Shown here: piece by piece, positions 1-12,097 of the stretch
Position numbering within the stretch: the stretch's first letter is position 1
Layout of the letters: each line of letters opens with the position of its first letter
Source: Culex pipiens pallens
Taxonomy: Eukaryota > Arthropoda > Insecta > Diptera > Culicidae
Assembly (NCBI RefSeq): GCF_016801865.2
Contig: NC_068939.1
Span: forward strand, 68,342,877 to 68,406,876
DNA length: 64,000 nt
Direction: 5' to 3'
Notes under the pieces: model-generated
Seen by the model: the letters and a program-made list of their open reading frames with translations, nothing else
Databases searched by the model: none
Told to the model about the DNA's origin: nothing
Position numbers and translations under genes: made by a program

Positions 1-1844
1 GTCCAAATCCGGGTGTTGTGATTTTCAGAAGCAATAACTTTGCGTGAAAATAAAAATAATTAGAAAATATTATGCCTTGGAGAAAGTTGTTCCAAAATTG
101 ATGTTGATCCCACATTCGAGTATTGGTAAGGATCGGACGGTTATTGATTACACTGTCCTACAAAAATGAATTTTGGGGATCTGTGAAGGTCAAAAGGTGC
201 GGCATGGTGAGCTGTACAAAATGGCGTTCTCAACTCAATTTGGCTCAAAATGTACCTGCGACAAGTTAGCACGACAGCGACGATGTATCAATATGACAAT
301 AAGCCAAAACTCTTCACGCACATGAATTTTAAATGTCTTCTGAGTAAAGCGTTTTTCTAAAGCAAACCCTCAAGTGGGCAATTGATTACTTTAAAAATGT
401 ACATTCCTTAAATCTAAACTATTTTATGCCATGGTGAAAGTATCTGGCACCACTGCCCACAATCAATCGAGCAATCCTCCGGGGCCGGACAGCAACACGT
501 GTTCACATCGGCGTCATCGCCGTCAGCTTGATTAATTCCCACACAGACATAAATTATCGGATTTGTTGTACTCCCAACACTTTCTTTTTTTACGTCTGCT
601 AAATTGCTCAGTAGTTGTGGTTTGTTGAAATTGCCTCTGATTTCGTTCGCTCTGCATGATTTGCATACCATTCTTCAGCATTTAGAGCGCTGCTATTCGT
701 GCGACACCTTTAAAAATACCTCTCGCAACATAAAGCGGAATTAAATTGGACGGGTTTTGCGTCCACGTCCACGCCAGCTAATAATAAATGTCGCCCCTTA
801 AGATGACACGTTACTGGGCGTTGAATTACGGTGCGGTGTGGAGGAGATCTGGGTGGAGACCAGACATGATTAGCCAAGTGCTTTGTTCGTAATGTCATTT
901 GGCGGTATTTTGGCTGTTCCCAAGGGAAGGCCTGCTACCCGAATAATGTACTAGCACTTGGATGATTGATAAGCTGTTTGGCGGTTTAGGTATACTGTAT
1001 ACTTGGGAAGATACTTACCCTAAAACGAGAGACATGTGCTGGGCGCCAAATTGTTTTTAACGGTAATGTCAGATTGGATATAGTGGTGTGACGTTCGTGG
1101 TAAGGTATAAAACTGTCAGATTTTAGGAAATTGATTTATGGCAGATGTGGTGTAGTTCAAACTCAGTGCAAAAAATGTACCATTTTCTTTGAATTTCTGA
1201 ATAATTTTACTTCCTGTCAAAAAAGTAACTAAAATTCAATTGAGCATAAACAAGCAACTCACTAACAATCCACTTAACCTTCCCCTCGAGAATCGATTGG
1301 CCTCTCCAGGGAGCATCAGCCACGGTCATCAACCTTTTCAAAGTCGCGATGGATTGACCAGGGCATCCATCAAGTCCCCATTACCAACGGCAGCAGCCAA
1401 CATGATTTCATGACATCGTGTCTACGAAAGGCATCTCTCACTCTCCACCGTGGAATGGATTTGGCGCGCGCAGACAGCATCTCGTAAATCAATCATCCAA
1501 TGAGCTTGGGCAGACTGCACTGCTGCTGCTCTTATGAGTTCGTGGGCTGGATGTCCTGACGACGACCTGTGAGGCAGGACGATGCTCTTGAAATTTGGCA
1601 ACCAGCAAGCAGTTTTGGAACTAAACCGGCGAAGAAGTGGGGGTGAAATTTAAGCGTCTAGGTCATTACCCTCGAGGTCGTCATGTCGACGTCTACATGA
1701 GTCTGAAATGACTATTAAAGCTTTAACAGGGGTTTACATTCGTGAGATTTATGAGTTCATTATCCACAAAAACGTAAATTTTCGAAAGTTTCATGGTTTC
1801 ATGCCAAATAAATTTACTTTTTGACAGTCAAAACAGTTTATATA
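1..1844. other. unassigned non-repetitive sequence
   Basis: No tandem array, paired inverted ends or splice-bounded reading frame was seen. Open frames are 85 codons or shorter on either strand. The part around 1270-1650 is less AT-rich than the rest and could hold regulatory sequence, but I see no specific site. Confidence 0.5.
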
Positions 1845-2028
1845 ATCTCTCATCTCTCATCTCTCATCTCTCATCTCTCATCTCTCATCTCTCATCTCTC
1901 ATCTCTCATCTCTCATCTCTCATCTCTCATCTCTCATCTCTCATCTCTCATCTCTCATCTCTCATCTCTCATCTCTCATCTCTCATCTCTCATCTCTCAT
2001 CTCTCATCTCTCATCTCTCATCTCTCAT
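1845..2028. repeat. 7-bp tandem array (ATCTCTC)n
   Basis: About 26 almost perfect copies of ATCTCTC. Because the unit is 7 bp it is open in all frames and gives an artificial protein with an SHLSSLI repeat. There is no sign that it is coding. Confidence 0.97.
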
Positions 2029-3015
2029 TTGTTTTTTCGAAGGACATTTATTAATTGAAACAGGATTATGCAAAGGCAAGGTAATTTTTATTAAAGATCA
2101 TTAAAAATATAATCATTTTTTTTCTTTAATTTAAATTATTCATATAGCTATTATCTTGAAGAGTGCGCGTAAAATGTCTTGTACAAGTCGCAAATCCTTC
2201 CATTTTCAGACAATCCTTCTTTCCAAAAATGAAACAGCTGTGACACCAATTAGTCCAATGATTATCCCGCAAATATTGATCCCCGCATTAATTAGGTCAA
2301 TTTCCTTTTATTTATCTACTACTAATGGATATTTAATTAAATTATTTCTTCTACAAACATTGTTGTTGTGACTGCTGGCCCAAGTCCCAATTGGTATCAC
2401 GGAGTGGGCAATCAAACTGAACACGCTGTTCAAACATCTTCCAGATTGCCATATCGGGCGTCATCTTCGCCTCCGCCAGCATCGTTTTTATCACATTACG
2501 CTGCGTGACATCAGGCAGGGCATAATCATAACGCCAGACGCCAGCAGATCGTTTAGTAGCAGCAGCAGCAGCGGCGGTGGCATAAATTTTAATTCAATTT
2601 GATTATCAATAAATGATGGAAAATTGAGCATCGGGAAATGGAAACCGAACCGAAGCCGGGTGGTGGTAGCTCCTCGTCGGTCGTCGTCCTCGGCAACAAT
2701 GTTGTTATCATTATTTGTCACATCGAACTAACCCAAACCAAACCCCGTGCTCGGGACCACCCAACCACCCACTGGAAATGGAAAAGGAAGTCAAGCTGTT
2801 CACTCTGCGGCGGTGGCGGCTGTCAGTTTCGTGCTGGAATATCATCAACACAGCCCAGCAGCGAATTGATAGCTAGCTCGCAGCAGAGCAAGACGACCGT
2901 TAAATTCTTTGCGAAATTTGAATTTGTAAGAAGAGACATTAAAAAAAATCAAAACAAAAAACCAAACCCCAAAATCTAAAAACCAACAACCAACAACCAA
3001 ACCCCAAGTCTACAA
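2029..3015. other. unassigned sequence between tandem arrays
   Basis: AT-rich up to about 2360, then less AT-rich to about 2900 with short CAG/CGG runs near 2550-2580 and 2810-2825. A short precursor of the next array (about three AACCAAC units) lies at 2981-3001. No supported gene. Confidence 0.45.
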
Positions 3016-3231
3016 ACCAACAACCAACAACCAACAACCAACAACCAACAACCAACAACCAACAACCAACAACCAACAACCAACAACCAACAACCAACAA
3101 CCAACAACCAACAACCAACAACCAACAACCAACAACCAACAACCAACAACCAACAACCAACAACCAACAACCAACAACCAACAACCAACAACCAACAACC
3201 AACAACCAACAACCAACAACCAACAACCAAC
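3016..3231. repeat. 7-bp tandem array (AACCAAC)n
   Basis: About 31 near-perfect AACCAAC units. The minus strand reads as a VGCWLLV-type repeat in all frames, an artefact of the 7-bp period. Confidence 0.97.
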
Positions 3232-3263
3232 AACAGGAACAGGAACAGGAACAGGAACAGGAA
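3232..3263. repeat. 6-bp tandem array (AACAGG)n
   Basis: Five copies of AACAGG directly abut the preceding 7-bp array, with the shared AACA at the junction. The period changes from 7 to 6 without a spacer. Confidence 0.95.
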
Positions 3264-4941
3264 CAAGAATTATATTCTTCCTATGATGATACAATTCCAA
3301 TTTCTTTGAGAATCTCACTGGAGAGGACACTTTTCCTCGGGATTGACCCCATACTGTGGGAGAAAAGATCCAAGGAGATACCGTTCTTACTGAGGAGGAA
3401 AAGCCGCAGAAAAAGCGGTCAAATGTGCCAATGAAAACAAATACTCCCCTTGCCATGGAAATTGAGTTCAACGCAGGGGGTACAAACCGATTATCGCGGG
3501 ACACACATCCCAAGTGCACTGTCGTGGTGGGACATCCCTAGTCCTATGTGTCATCATTACGATACGCAGCGGGAATGCTTCTGGAGAAGAGAGAGACAGA
3601 GCGGAAAGCAGCCAGGCGCGCACACATTTACAGCTGCCGCTGTTATCAATTTGCTGTAATAAAATTTTATGCCGTGCCGACCCCTACCAAGGCGGTAGTG
3701 CGTTTTGAGCGAGAGGGGCGTTTCGATTTGGATGGCAATATTTTCATATCAATACAAGAGTGGTTTCCGTGGAGGGTAGTTTGTGGTAGTAGAATGATTG
3801 AATAAAAACTTTGTGTAGAAAGTTTTTAAAGAATAAATATTGTACGATCAGTTCCTAGCTGGACTCGGTCACAGGAAACGACCGGCGACTCAGTGACCGA
3901 CGAAATAGGCGGCGGGTCAGATGCGGGCATAAAAATGTCAAAATCTCTTCCCCCCCCCTCACTTCGTCTCACCATCCAGCTGCAGCTTTGTTGACAAACA
4001 AACGGAGCACGCGGTCGCATGATGGCGGCATCGAGCCAGAATTAGGGGTGATCATGTGATTAAAAATGAAAGTTTTTTCAAGAAAAATAATATTTTTCCG
4101 ACCGAATAAAAAAATTGCGAGCATGTTCAAACAATTATTCCTGATGTCGGAGAAGTGATAAAAAAGCAAAATTATAATCCATAATTTTTCTATAAATTGA
4201 TTTTTTTCACTCCAACTGGGAACCCCTAGGTCTATCCACGACCGTTTCCAATGACCGTGAGAAGATGCCAGAAAATCCAGCTACGGGCTAAATCCACAAT
4301 ATTTGATATTCCGTAACGACGTATCAAATACAACATCTAAAAAATTATAGAGAATAATGTAAAAGAAATAGTGTTGCAACACGGCTTTCGAGAAAATTAA
4401 ACCCCCACTACTCACTGCAAAAATTTCCGATTATAACGTTTTTCTTGCCTAAAGAACATATAAAACTGGTACAGAGTTCGATTGAAAACGGCCAAATTGA
4501 AGTTGAGACTTACGCGGTGATTTTTTCAGATCATTTAGTTGAAAGTGTTTTATTTCAGATGCTTGGTTTGAAGATACGGTTAACAGTTCATAACAATTGC
4601 AACTACTATAAAATTCTAAATGAAAGCTTTGAACATTCAGCTGTCTTTAGCAAAAAGGTGTAATTTCATATTATGAACAACTTTTTGGACAAAGAAGGCC
4701 GCTCAAATCCTCATATTTTGAGTCAGTGCTACCCACATTGTGTCTGGGGCGTGAGATTGATTCAAGGTAATTTTTTTACGGTTTTGCAAAATTGTTATAA
4801 ATAAAACAATTTTGTTGTTGGGTTGTGTTTAGGACTTTTCTAGAAAAAAAAAATCTGAAAAAAAGTTTTTTGAAATACTCGAAAAAAACTTAAAACCAGT
4901 TTAAACATTATGTTGAACATTTGTGAAATTTCAATGTGTAG
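3264..4941. other. unassigned sequence
   Basis: 3270-3800 is of mixed composition with overlapping short frames in all registers, so none stands out as coding. A C tract lies near 3951-3959. From 4030 the DNA is AT-rich. No repeat boundaries were recognised. Confidence 0.4.
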
Positions 4942-5879
4942 TACCGTAAACCGGGGTGACTTTGATAGGATTTCAATTTGTTTTTGGAATATTTTCCAAC
5001 AGGTAAGCTTTTTCTCAAGATTATTATTTTTAAAACATGTACTGGGGTAGGCCACACAAAGTCCATGCACTATTTTGGAAAAAAAAGTTTTTTCAATAGT
5101 GTTTAGAAAAATAGTTACGTTAAAAATTCCTAGTTCAAATTCCGGGGTGACTTTGATAGTCATAGTTTTTCTTGTTAAAATCATATTTAAGATGTTCAAA
5201 CTTTATTTGTACGTTAAATGTAGCATCACTAAAGTAGCTGATATAGTTTTTAAGAAAAAAAAAAACAAAGTTTATATTTAGTAAACTAAGTTTATAAGCT
5301 TTTTAACAAAATACATATAAATTTTAGGTAAAATTGTTGAAAAGTCAGAATTTTGCCTGAAATTTGTTAAAACTAGTTTTGTTTGTAAAATTATCGATTT
5401 ATATTGCATTTTATACTGAATTCGAAGCGCGAATCACAAGTTTTCACATTTTACATGAAATTTGTTCAACTGAAATTGCATATAAATTTCGAGATTTTTT
5501 AAAATTGTGTTCCAAAAACACAGATTATTTATTATTTACAAACTTATTCAACCTTCTCCTAGTGGAAAATTGTCCAAAGAATCCGAAAATGCATTCCGTT
5601 TTCAGATTAAAAATCATGTTCATTGAGAAAATCATGACACTTTGAGAAGTTCAAAATAATGAGTTTCACCAACATTTTCTTAACTATAGTTAACTAACTT
5701 TTTAAACTTTTCAAAATGTTATGAAAAGTTCTCCTTGAGGTACTTTGAACACTTCTCTACCACGGTCAGTATGATTCTATGCCATTTCGTACGTATTTTA
5801 ATTGTACTCTTCATTTTGCGGAAAAATCTCAAACCTATCAAAGTCACCCCGGCTATCAAAGTCACCCCGTTTTACGGTA
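4942..5879. mobile_element. TIR element, word GGGGTGACTTTGATAG
   Basis: The left end TACCGTAAACCGGGG and right end CCCCGTTTTACGGTA are inverted copies and the outermost TA could be the target duplication. The word GGGGTGACTTTGATAG occurs at 4953 and 5142 in forward sense and twice in reverse sense at 5835 and 5854. The interior is AT-rich and non-coding, so this is a non-autonomous DNA element. A partial second copy is at 21596-22331. Confidence 0.8.
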
Positions 5880-6141
5880 CCAAAAATTGTTTTTCAAAAT
5901 GATAACAATTTTCGTCGAAACTTAGTTTTTTTAAATTAATGATTGTAAGATAACTCGTCGCTAACATCTTTATAAGCGTGATTGAAGCGCAAAGCCTATG
6001 TTTATGGCATTTATTGAAATGTTAGTGACGAACTGTACTGGTGCAAAATGAATACTACAAACTTGTTTTTTTTTTACCTTTCGAAATAGTAGATTGTGAA
6101 TGTTTTTAACACTTTTTTGTCTCCCACTTATCACTTAAGTA

Positions 6142-6147
6142 TATTTA
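6142..6147. repeat. target duplication TATTTA (left)
   Basis: TATTTA directly precedes the element 6148-7106 and recurs directly after it at 7107-7112. Confidence 0.7.
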
Positions 6148-7106
6148 TTAGGGTGTTTCATCCAAAACCAAAAGTTCTCAGAATCAGGCAAACCGAGGTT
6201 CCCCTAGTAGAGGATACCCATAGGGACTCTCATGCCAAATATCAGCCCATTTGGTTGAGAATTGGCCTGTCCCCAGCGGTTTAAAGTTTACATGGAAATT
6301 ACTATGGGATTTTTGTGCTTTTCGTTCAATCGTTCCTACAGGTCTGGGGACAACATGGATTCACTCGGAATAAAGACAGGTGTGTAGGGGATGGTCCAAT
6401 GAACACATTCCAGAAGGAATTAGGCTTGTCCATTCTGTCCCCAAGGTGCGCATTGGATCGACGTCCGGTGTCTCCAAAACCAACGATTCATCCTTCAAAA
6501 GCATCGCATTTCCTTAGTATGCTATGACGGCTAGGTAGAAACCACGACGCCCCATATGAGACGGTGAACACGTGGAGAGGCATCGATTGCATTATTAACA
6601 CAAAATCATCATTTTACTTTATTTAGAATAGTTGAAATTCTTCCAGGAACATCAATAATTATAATTTTAGTACTTTAAAGAATGTTTCTGAGCCAAAACT
6701 CGAGTAGATGCTCTGCCACGTGTTCATCGTCTGACATGGGGCGTCGTAATTTTCTCCTAGCCGTCATAGCATACTAAGGACAATGCGTATATTTGAAGGG
6801 TGAATTGATGATTCTGGAGACACCGGACGTCGATCCAATGCGCACCTTGGGGACAGAATGGACAAGCCTAATTCCTGTCTTTATTCCGAGTGAATCCATG
6901 TTGTCCCCAGACCTGTAGGAACGATTGAACGAAAAGCACAAAAATCCCATAGTAATTTCCATGTAAACTTTAAACCGCTGGGGACAGGCCAATTCTCAAC
7001 CAAATGGGCTGATATTTGGCATGAGAGTCCCTATGGGTATCCTCTACTAGGGGAACCTCGGTTTGCCTGATTCTGAGAACTTTTTTGTTTGGCTGAAACA
7101 CCCTAA
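6148..7106. mobile_element. foldback element, TTAGGGTG ends
   Basis: Two arms of about 400-430 bp (6148-6580 and 6711-7106) are near-perfect inverted copies around a ~130-bp AT-rich spacer. Termini are TTAGGGTG and CACCCTAA. A 6-bp direct repeat TATTTA flanks it exactly. No coding capacity. A transcript through it would fold into a long hairpin. Confidence 0.85.
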
Positions 7107-8012
7107 TATTTATGTACTTTTACTTATATGCAAGGGTTTCAGGTAGGCATTTAAAAGTAAATTACAATCTAAATAAGTTTTTATTTTTATTTATTTTTTT
7201 CATATTCTCTAGAAATTGACAGTCCCAAAATAAGTCTTTCTAAAGAGCTAACATAATTCCTTAAAAGTTTCCCAATATTTCCGAAACAAATGTTTTAATA
7301 TTAAAATTAAATTTACTTTAATTAAGCTCCGATTTGACTACTTATTTTATCTTTTTTGTATCAATCCATATATTTACAAATATTTTTGAACAGAGTTTTC
7401 AAAATAAATCCTTAAATTTTGAAAATACAGGTTAGTTTTCAGATGCAGAAATAAATATCAGCGTGAATGTAACATTTTTTATCCCTATGATTGGAGTTAT
7501 AAATTATTGAAAAAATGTGGTGTTTGAGATTAAAACAAATTGATGTCATAACATATTCTGGAGGTCTTTTTAAAATGCAGAATGAAATTCGGAATCGAAA
7601 ATTACTTATCGATTTTGTGACAGTTTTCATATTGGGCCGCTGCAAATGTTTTTCAGAGTTTATGTTTGGCTCAAAAAATTAGGTAGTCCTTTTTTGAAAC
7701 AACTTCAATATTTCAATAAAACTTGACTTGCAATAAACTGAAAACAATTTAAATTAATTACTACAAAGCAACTATACATATAAATAATCAGTTGAGCAAA
7801 CTTTTTTCATTGAAATGTATTAACTAGGGCTTGTAATTCAAATTAATATATTAAAAATAATCAAGAATGAAAAAAAAAAACTTTTCACACTCACACTTTT
7901 TATTTTTTGGCTTTGTTGATTGGACTGCTGATTCAGATGGAGCCTCTTACAGTTAATATTTTGAGAAAAACGAGTTTTTCTTTGTTCCATATATTTTATA
8001 AGCATATATTAT
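7107..8012. other. AT-rich unassigned sequence
   Basis: Begins with the right-hand TATTTA duplication (7107-7112). The rest is strongly AT-rich without recognised repeats or gene signals. Confidence 0.4.
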
Positions 8013-8439
8013 AGGGCGTTTCATCCAAACAAAAAAGTTCTTAAAATCAGGCAAACCGAGGTTCCCTTAGTAGAGGATACCCATAGGGACTCTCATGCCA
8101 AATATCAGCCCATTTGGTTGAGAATTGGCCTGTCCCCAGCGGTTCAAAGTTTACATGTAAATTACTATGGGATTTTTATGCTTTTCGTTCAATCGTTCCT
8201 ACAGGTCTGGGGACAACATGGATTCACTCGGAATAAAGACAGGTGTGTAGGGGATGGTCCAATGAACAAATTCCAGAAGCAATTAGGGTTGTCCTATCTG
8301 TCCCCAAGGTGCACATTGGATCGACGTCCGGTGTCTCCAGAATCAACAATTCACCCTTCAAATGTACGCATTGTCCTTAGTATGCTATGGCGGCTAGCTG
8401 AAAAATACGACGCCCCATGTCAGACGGTGAATACCCTAA
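8013..8439. mobile_element. single-arm relative of the 6148-7106 element
   Basis: About 425 bp closely matching the left arm of 6148-7106, starting AGGGCGTTTCATCC and ending in ACCCTAAT within a TA-rich run. It has both outer ends but only one arm, so it is either the ancestral monomer or a deletion product of the inverted dimer. Confidence 0.75.
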
Positions 8440-8881
8440 TATATATATATATTAAATTTTTCAACAAGCGATAGCTTGGAAACGGTTTCCAATTATTAAA
8501 CATAAAACTTTTACGAAATATTCTGATATTTTCAGTATACTCGAAGTTAACATAATTCAGACTGGTACTCAAAAATTAAAACCATAAAATTTGAACAAAA
8601 ATAAATAATTCCTGATACACCCATCTTTTGATTTTGAATGTTTTATTATGAGCTTTTTATAAATCATTTTGTTTAGAAACATTAAAAGAAATACGTCAAT
8701 TTATTTAATATGAGCAATTCGCGCTGGATTCGTCCCACTAGATGCACATGTGTTCAAATCCTTACGGCAATGTTCTCATTTGATTCAGCGCAAAAAAAAA
8801 AAAAAACAAACAAAAAACTTGTTTTTTTTTTAAAAAAACCTGATTTAGAGAAATGATATCTCCCAAAATACATTACCAAAT

Positions 8882-9497
8882 CGTCAGCTGTGTGCTATCT
8901 TGTGACATAGACCATTTTGGTCGAAAATGAGTAAATGATGACGTTTTGCTCTACTTAACAAACACTACAAGATGCTTTAACCCGATTTTGGAAACTCGCT
9001 TCCGTTTCCCGGATATCGCGATACACACTTGTGTCATAGACCAATTTATCATCAAAATGATTGTGCACACTTGTGACACGTCATACATGTTGTTGGAAAA
9101 TGTGGAAAATTTTTCTTGTTTTTCACAAATTTATGTACACACATACTTTCTCTGCAACCTTTTGTTTATAAAAATATACTGATTAAGTCGATTAAACCAT
9201 TGATTTGAGCTTATTTTAGTTTGTATGGGAATTCTGTGCAAACTTTTACTTTCGAAACACACTTGTGACACGTGCTTTTCAGATTTTTGTTTACATTATT
9301 TACTGAATCTTTTATATGGTCTTACCAAATTAGTTGAAACTTAGAGCGTTTGTTAAGCGATAGTATACGAACCGATTGCTTCAAAAAGTTAGGCTCTATC
9401 ATTCATAGTTTTGAAATTACTTATCAACAAACTTTAAAAATCGATTTTCTCGAAAAGTACTAAATGGTCGTTGTCACAAGATAGCACACAACTGACG
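8882..9497. mobile_element. TIR element, CGTCAG ends, word ACTTGTGACA
   Basis: Inverted ends of about 26 bp start CGTCAG and contain TGTGTGCTATCTTGTGACA, with one mismatch between ends. Words of the form ACTTGTGACAC or CTTGTGACATAG recur inside at about 9026, 9066 and 9258. AAAT is present on both sides. No coding capacity. A related fragment is at 57966-58060. Confidence 0.75.
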
Positions 9498-9724
9498 AAA
9501 TATCAAAAAGTCATAGATCGTTGGAAAGGTAATCACGAGGGGGGTGATTTTCAGGGTTTCTTGGAAACATACTCTTAACTTTGAATTTTCACCGTTTTCG
9601 CAACCACTTATCATTACGAAACCATTGTCATTCGAAAGATGAGATGATTTTGCATAAAATTATCATGGGAAAAATAGTGTATTGAAATAGTTTTCGTATA
9701 GTTATTAGTGGATGAAGGAAATTG

Positions 9725-9941
9725 CCCAAGTAACATTTTTTTCCAGGAGTTCTACAAGAGCTCTTCAAGATAGCTACAGCATAGCAGATTGGACCACGGT
9801 AGGATAAAATTTTCTTCAAAACTTTTTCAGGAGTTTGGAAGAGTACTTGAAGATTGTTTTATCCTACCGCGGTCCAAAATGCTATGCTGTAGCTATCTTA
9901 AAGAGCTCTTGTAGAACTCCTGGAAAAAAATGTTACTTGGG
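9725..9941. mobile_element. 217-bp hairpin MITE, CCCAAGTAAC ends
   Basis: The sequence is a nearly complete inverted repeat: CCCAAGTAAC at the left and GTTACTTGGG at the right, with the ~85-bp arms matching at nearly every position and a ~40-bp loop. I could not see a convincing target duplication. Confidence 0.8.
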
Positions 9942-10504
9942 TGGTTAAGTTTCAGTTAAAAATAATCAAAACGTAGTCTCGATTCGCCACATTTCACTGA
10001 AGTAATATGTGATGTACAAAATTTGTTTTGGGAATGTCTCCTTTTTTTGTATAACCTCAAAAATGCACAAAAAAGTGCAAAATAGAAATCAACATTTTGG
10101 ATCAAGTTAAAATTTGGTTAGGCTGTTGGTATCATCAAAACAAGCAAGAATCTCGAATTTTGTCTAAATCGGATTGCACCCTTCTATTTTCACAAGTAAA
10201 TTTACCATTAATTAATTTTTGTTTGGGGTAAAAAACAAACCCCAATTGAATACTGGATGAAATTTTTATTTTAATAAAAAATTAGTGAAAAATCCCTTTG
10301 CCACCCTGTTTAAATAAAATTTTAAAAGATATCCTTCATTGAGATCATCAAATCTTCTTAAGATACCATTTAGCAATTAAAACGCTTCATATCTTTAATC
10401 GATCAAAACGAACGATCGCAAGACCTCAGATAAAAAATGACATAATGATATAATTTTTGTTGGTTAAACAAAAAAAAAGCAAAAATCCAAACATTTAAAA
10501 AAAT
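9942..10504. other. AT-rich unassigned sequence
   Basis: No repeats or gene signals recognised upstream of the promoter-like block. Confidence 0.4.
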
Positions 10505-11107
10505 TTATAACACATTTTTACATCCATTTCTCGCGCTCCCATGTCACTCTCTCGTCAAGCATCCGATTTTTCCTCGACATCCATCACTCATCACAAATTT
10601 CCCTCTCTTTACACTTCCACACTCTGATTTGCAAAAAAAAGTAAAAACATTCCACATTTCTCTCTCCAACTTTGTGCTGTTTGCTTACCCTCCCCCTATT
10701 ATCGCGCACGTTGTTCACTCTGTTCAAAATTTCTCTCTCACGCGCATCCTGTGTCGCGCATAAACAAACCCCTTTCCTCTCTTCCCTCCCCAGCGCACAC
10801 ACACACCACGTGGCTCGTCGGTTCAATTCCCGTCGTCGCCGCCGCCGACGGTGGTCGGTTTTCCTTTTTGCAACAACAATAGGGGAAAATACGGTGCGAG
10901 CAACAAAAGCGGGAAAACAAACCGCTTGTTGGAAAAAGGAGCAGACGAGAGAGTGGAGAGAGAAATATGAAAATGAGAGTTTTTCGCTCTTGCCGGCGTT
11001 TTCGTCAAGAGCTGCTTCTCACGGGGTTGCTTCGTTTTTCAGCCGCCGGGCGGCTGAATTTTCCACACGGCTGAGGGATTCGAGCGGAAAACGCGCTTTT
11101 CGCCAAG
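10505..11107 (+). promoter_or_regulatory. proximal promoter block: CT/GAGA-rich, then GC-rich
   Basis: Composition changes sharply here from AT-rich to CT-rich (10530-10800) and then GC-richer. Several GAGAG motifs lie at 10945-10980, typical of GAGA-factor binding upstream of paused insect promoters. No TATA box precedes the proposed start at 11110. Frames here start at non-ATG codons and are arginine/serine-rich low-complexity, so I do not call them coding. Function as promoter is inference. Confidence 0.45.
11038..11058. promoter_or_regulatory. 21-bp GC-rich palindrome at -72 to -52
   Basis: TTCAGCCGCC and GGCGGCTGAA form a perfect 10-bp dyad around one central G. It lies upstream of the proposed start, a plausible dimeric factor site. 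The factor is unknown. Confidence 0.45.
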
Positions 11108-11142
11108 TTAGTCTGTTGGTACGCGCCGATCGTGTTGGACGT
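11108..11142 (+). promoter_or_regulatory. TATA-less core promoter: Inr + bridge + DPE
   Basis: TTAGTC at 11108-11113 fits the arthropod initiator TCAKTY at five of six positions, with A+1 at 11110. GGACGT at 11137-11142 is a full match to the downstream promoter element RGWYVT at exactly +28 to +33. CGATC at 11127-11131 matches bridge I (CGANC, +18 to +22), and ACGT at 11139-11142 matches bridge II (WYGT, +30 to +33). The exact spacing makes the call stronger than the imperfect initiator alone. Confidence 0.5.
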
Positions 11143-12097
11143 CGTTTTTCACGAGCTCTGTCGTCGGTACTGAGGAGTTTCAAAGTTGTTATAAGTTTTC
11201 CCAGTGGTCAGGTGTTTAAAGTATTTTCGGAAGAAATTTTCGCGGGATTTTTCCGGGAAAATTGTTGATGATAATTTCCAAGTTAGATAACATATCAAAT
11301 GAATAAATCTGTGAAAATTTCCAAGTAAATTTCCCTCTTCAAAATCGAGGAAAGCGGAAAATCGCCAAGGACAACAACCGGTCGGAAAACCAAGCAAGAA
11401 TCTGTTCTCACGTGCGTTCAAGTTGTCCGACTTGCGTCTCATTCGTCTCGGTTGGGTCCTCGCCGTTGGGCTGCGAGGATTGGTTGCGCGCGGGGTGTCG
11501 AAAGATTTAGGACCCGCCCCTCCGTCCTCGCGTGGACGTCGCGACGCTCGGGAGTGGTGCGAAGCAAGTTCCGTGGGTCGATTCGTGTGCGTGATTTGTG
11601 CTGAGGGTGAAGAAAATACGTCCAATTCCACGTGAAAAAAAAGTCAAAACCTGAGAAAACTATCGTGCGTGGAGAAATATTTAAAGTGCGTTGAAAAGAG
11701 CTCTAAACAGTCCAAAAAGGTCAGTCCCAAAGCGACTGTCCTAGATTTCAGTGAAAAGCGAAAAAAACAAGTTTCAACTTCTAATTGAGATAGATAACCC
11801 TTAATTAAAGAAGTTTTTCGAGCAAGCTTAAAGTGAGTCAAACTGAAAAAGTGAGCCATTTCACCAAAGTGTAAGAAAATTCGTAAAATAGAAAGAGTGA
11901 GACAGCAGCAAGGTTGGTGCTGGCAAGAAAGTGGGCGGAATCGTCTTGAAGAAAGTGAGAAAGTGAATAAAATTCGTGGAAAGAAAACAGTGACGATTGA
12001 AGGTGAATTCTGTGCGACGTGAGCTAAAGTGACAGCTGTTTGAGCAGGTGAAATTGAAAATTTGCGTTTCGCATCAAGCAGGAAGCAGTTACATAAG
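11110..12097 (+). other. candidate non-coding first exon (5' UTR)
   Basis: Downstream of the core promoter is about 1 kb of less AT-rich sequence with many GTGAAA/GTGCG words and short upstream frames only, as in long insect 5' leaders. A donor-like site ATAAG|GTACGG ends it at 12097; CAG|GTGAAA at 12047 is an alternative. After 12100 the DNA becomes AT-rich, as expected of an intron. No downstream coding exon was recognised, so the gene cannot be named. Confidence 0.35.

Noticed and set aside
1793..2104. SHLSSLI repeat protein
   Set aside because: Translation of the 7-bp ATCTCTC array in successive frames.
2939..3519. Minus-strand frames with VGCWLLV repeats
   Set aside because: Translation of the 7-bp array; any period not divisible by three and free of stops gives long frames.
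6148..7106. Telomere-like TTAGGG sequence
   Set aside because: A single TTAGGG forms each terminus; no tandem telomeric repeats.
10672..11268. 198-codon plus-strand frame across the promoter block
   Set aside because: Begins at a non-ATG codon, is low-complexity and crosses the proposed transcription start.
11423..11635. 70-codon frame in the leader
   Set aside because: Starts at TTG in eukaryotic DNA and has no supporting signals.
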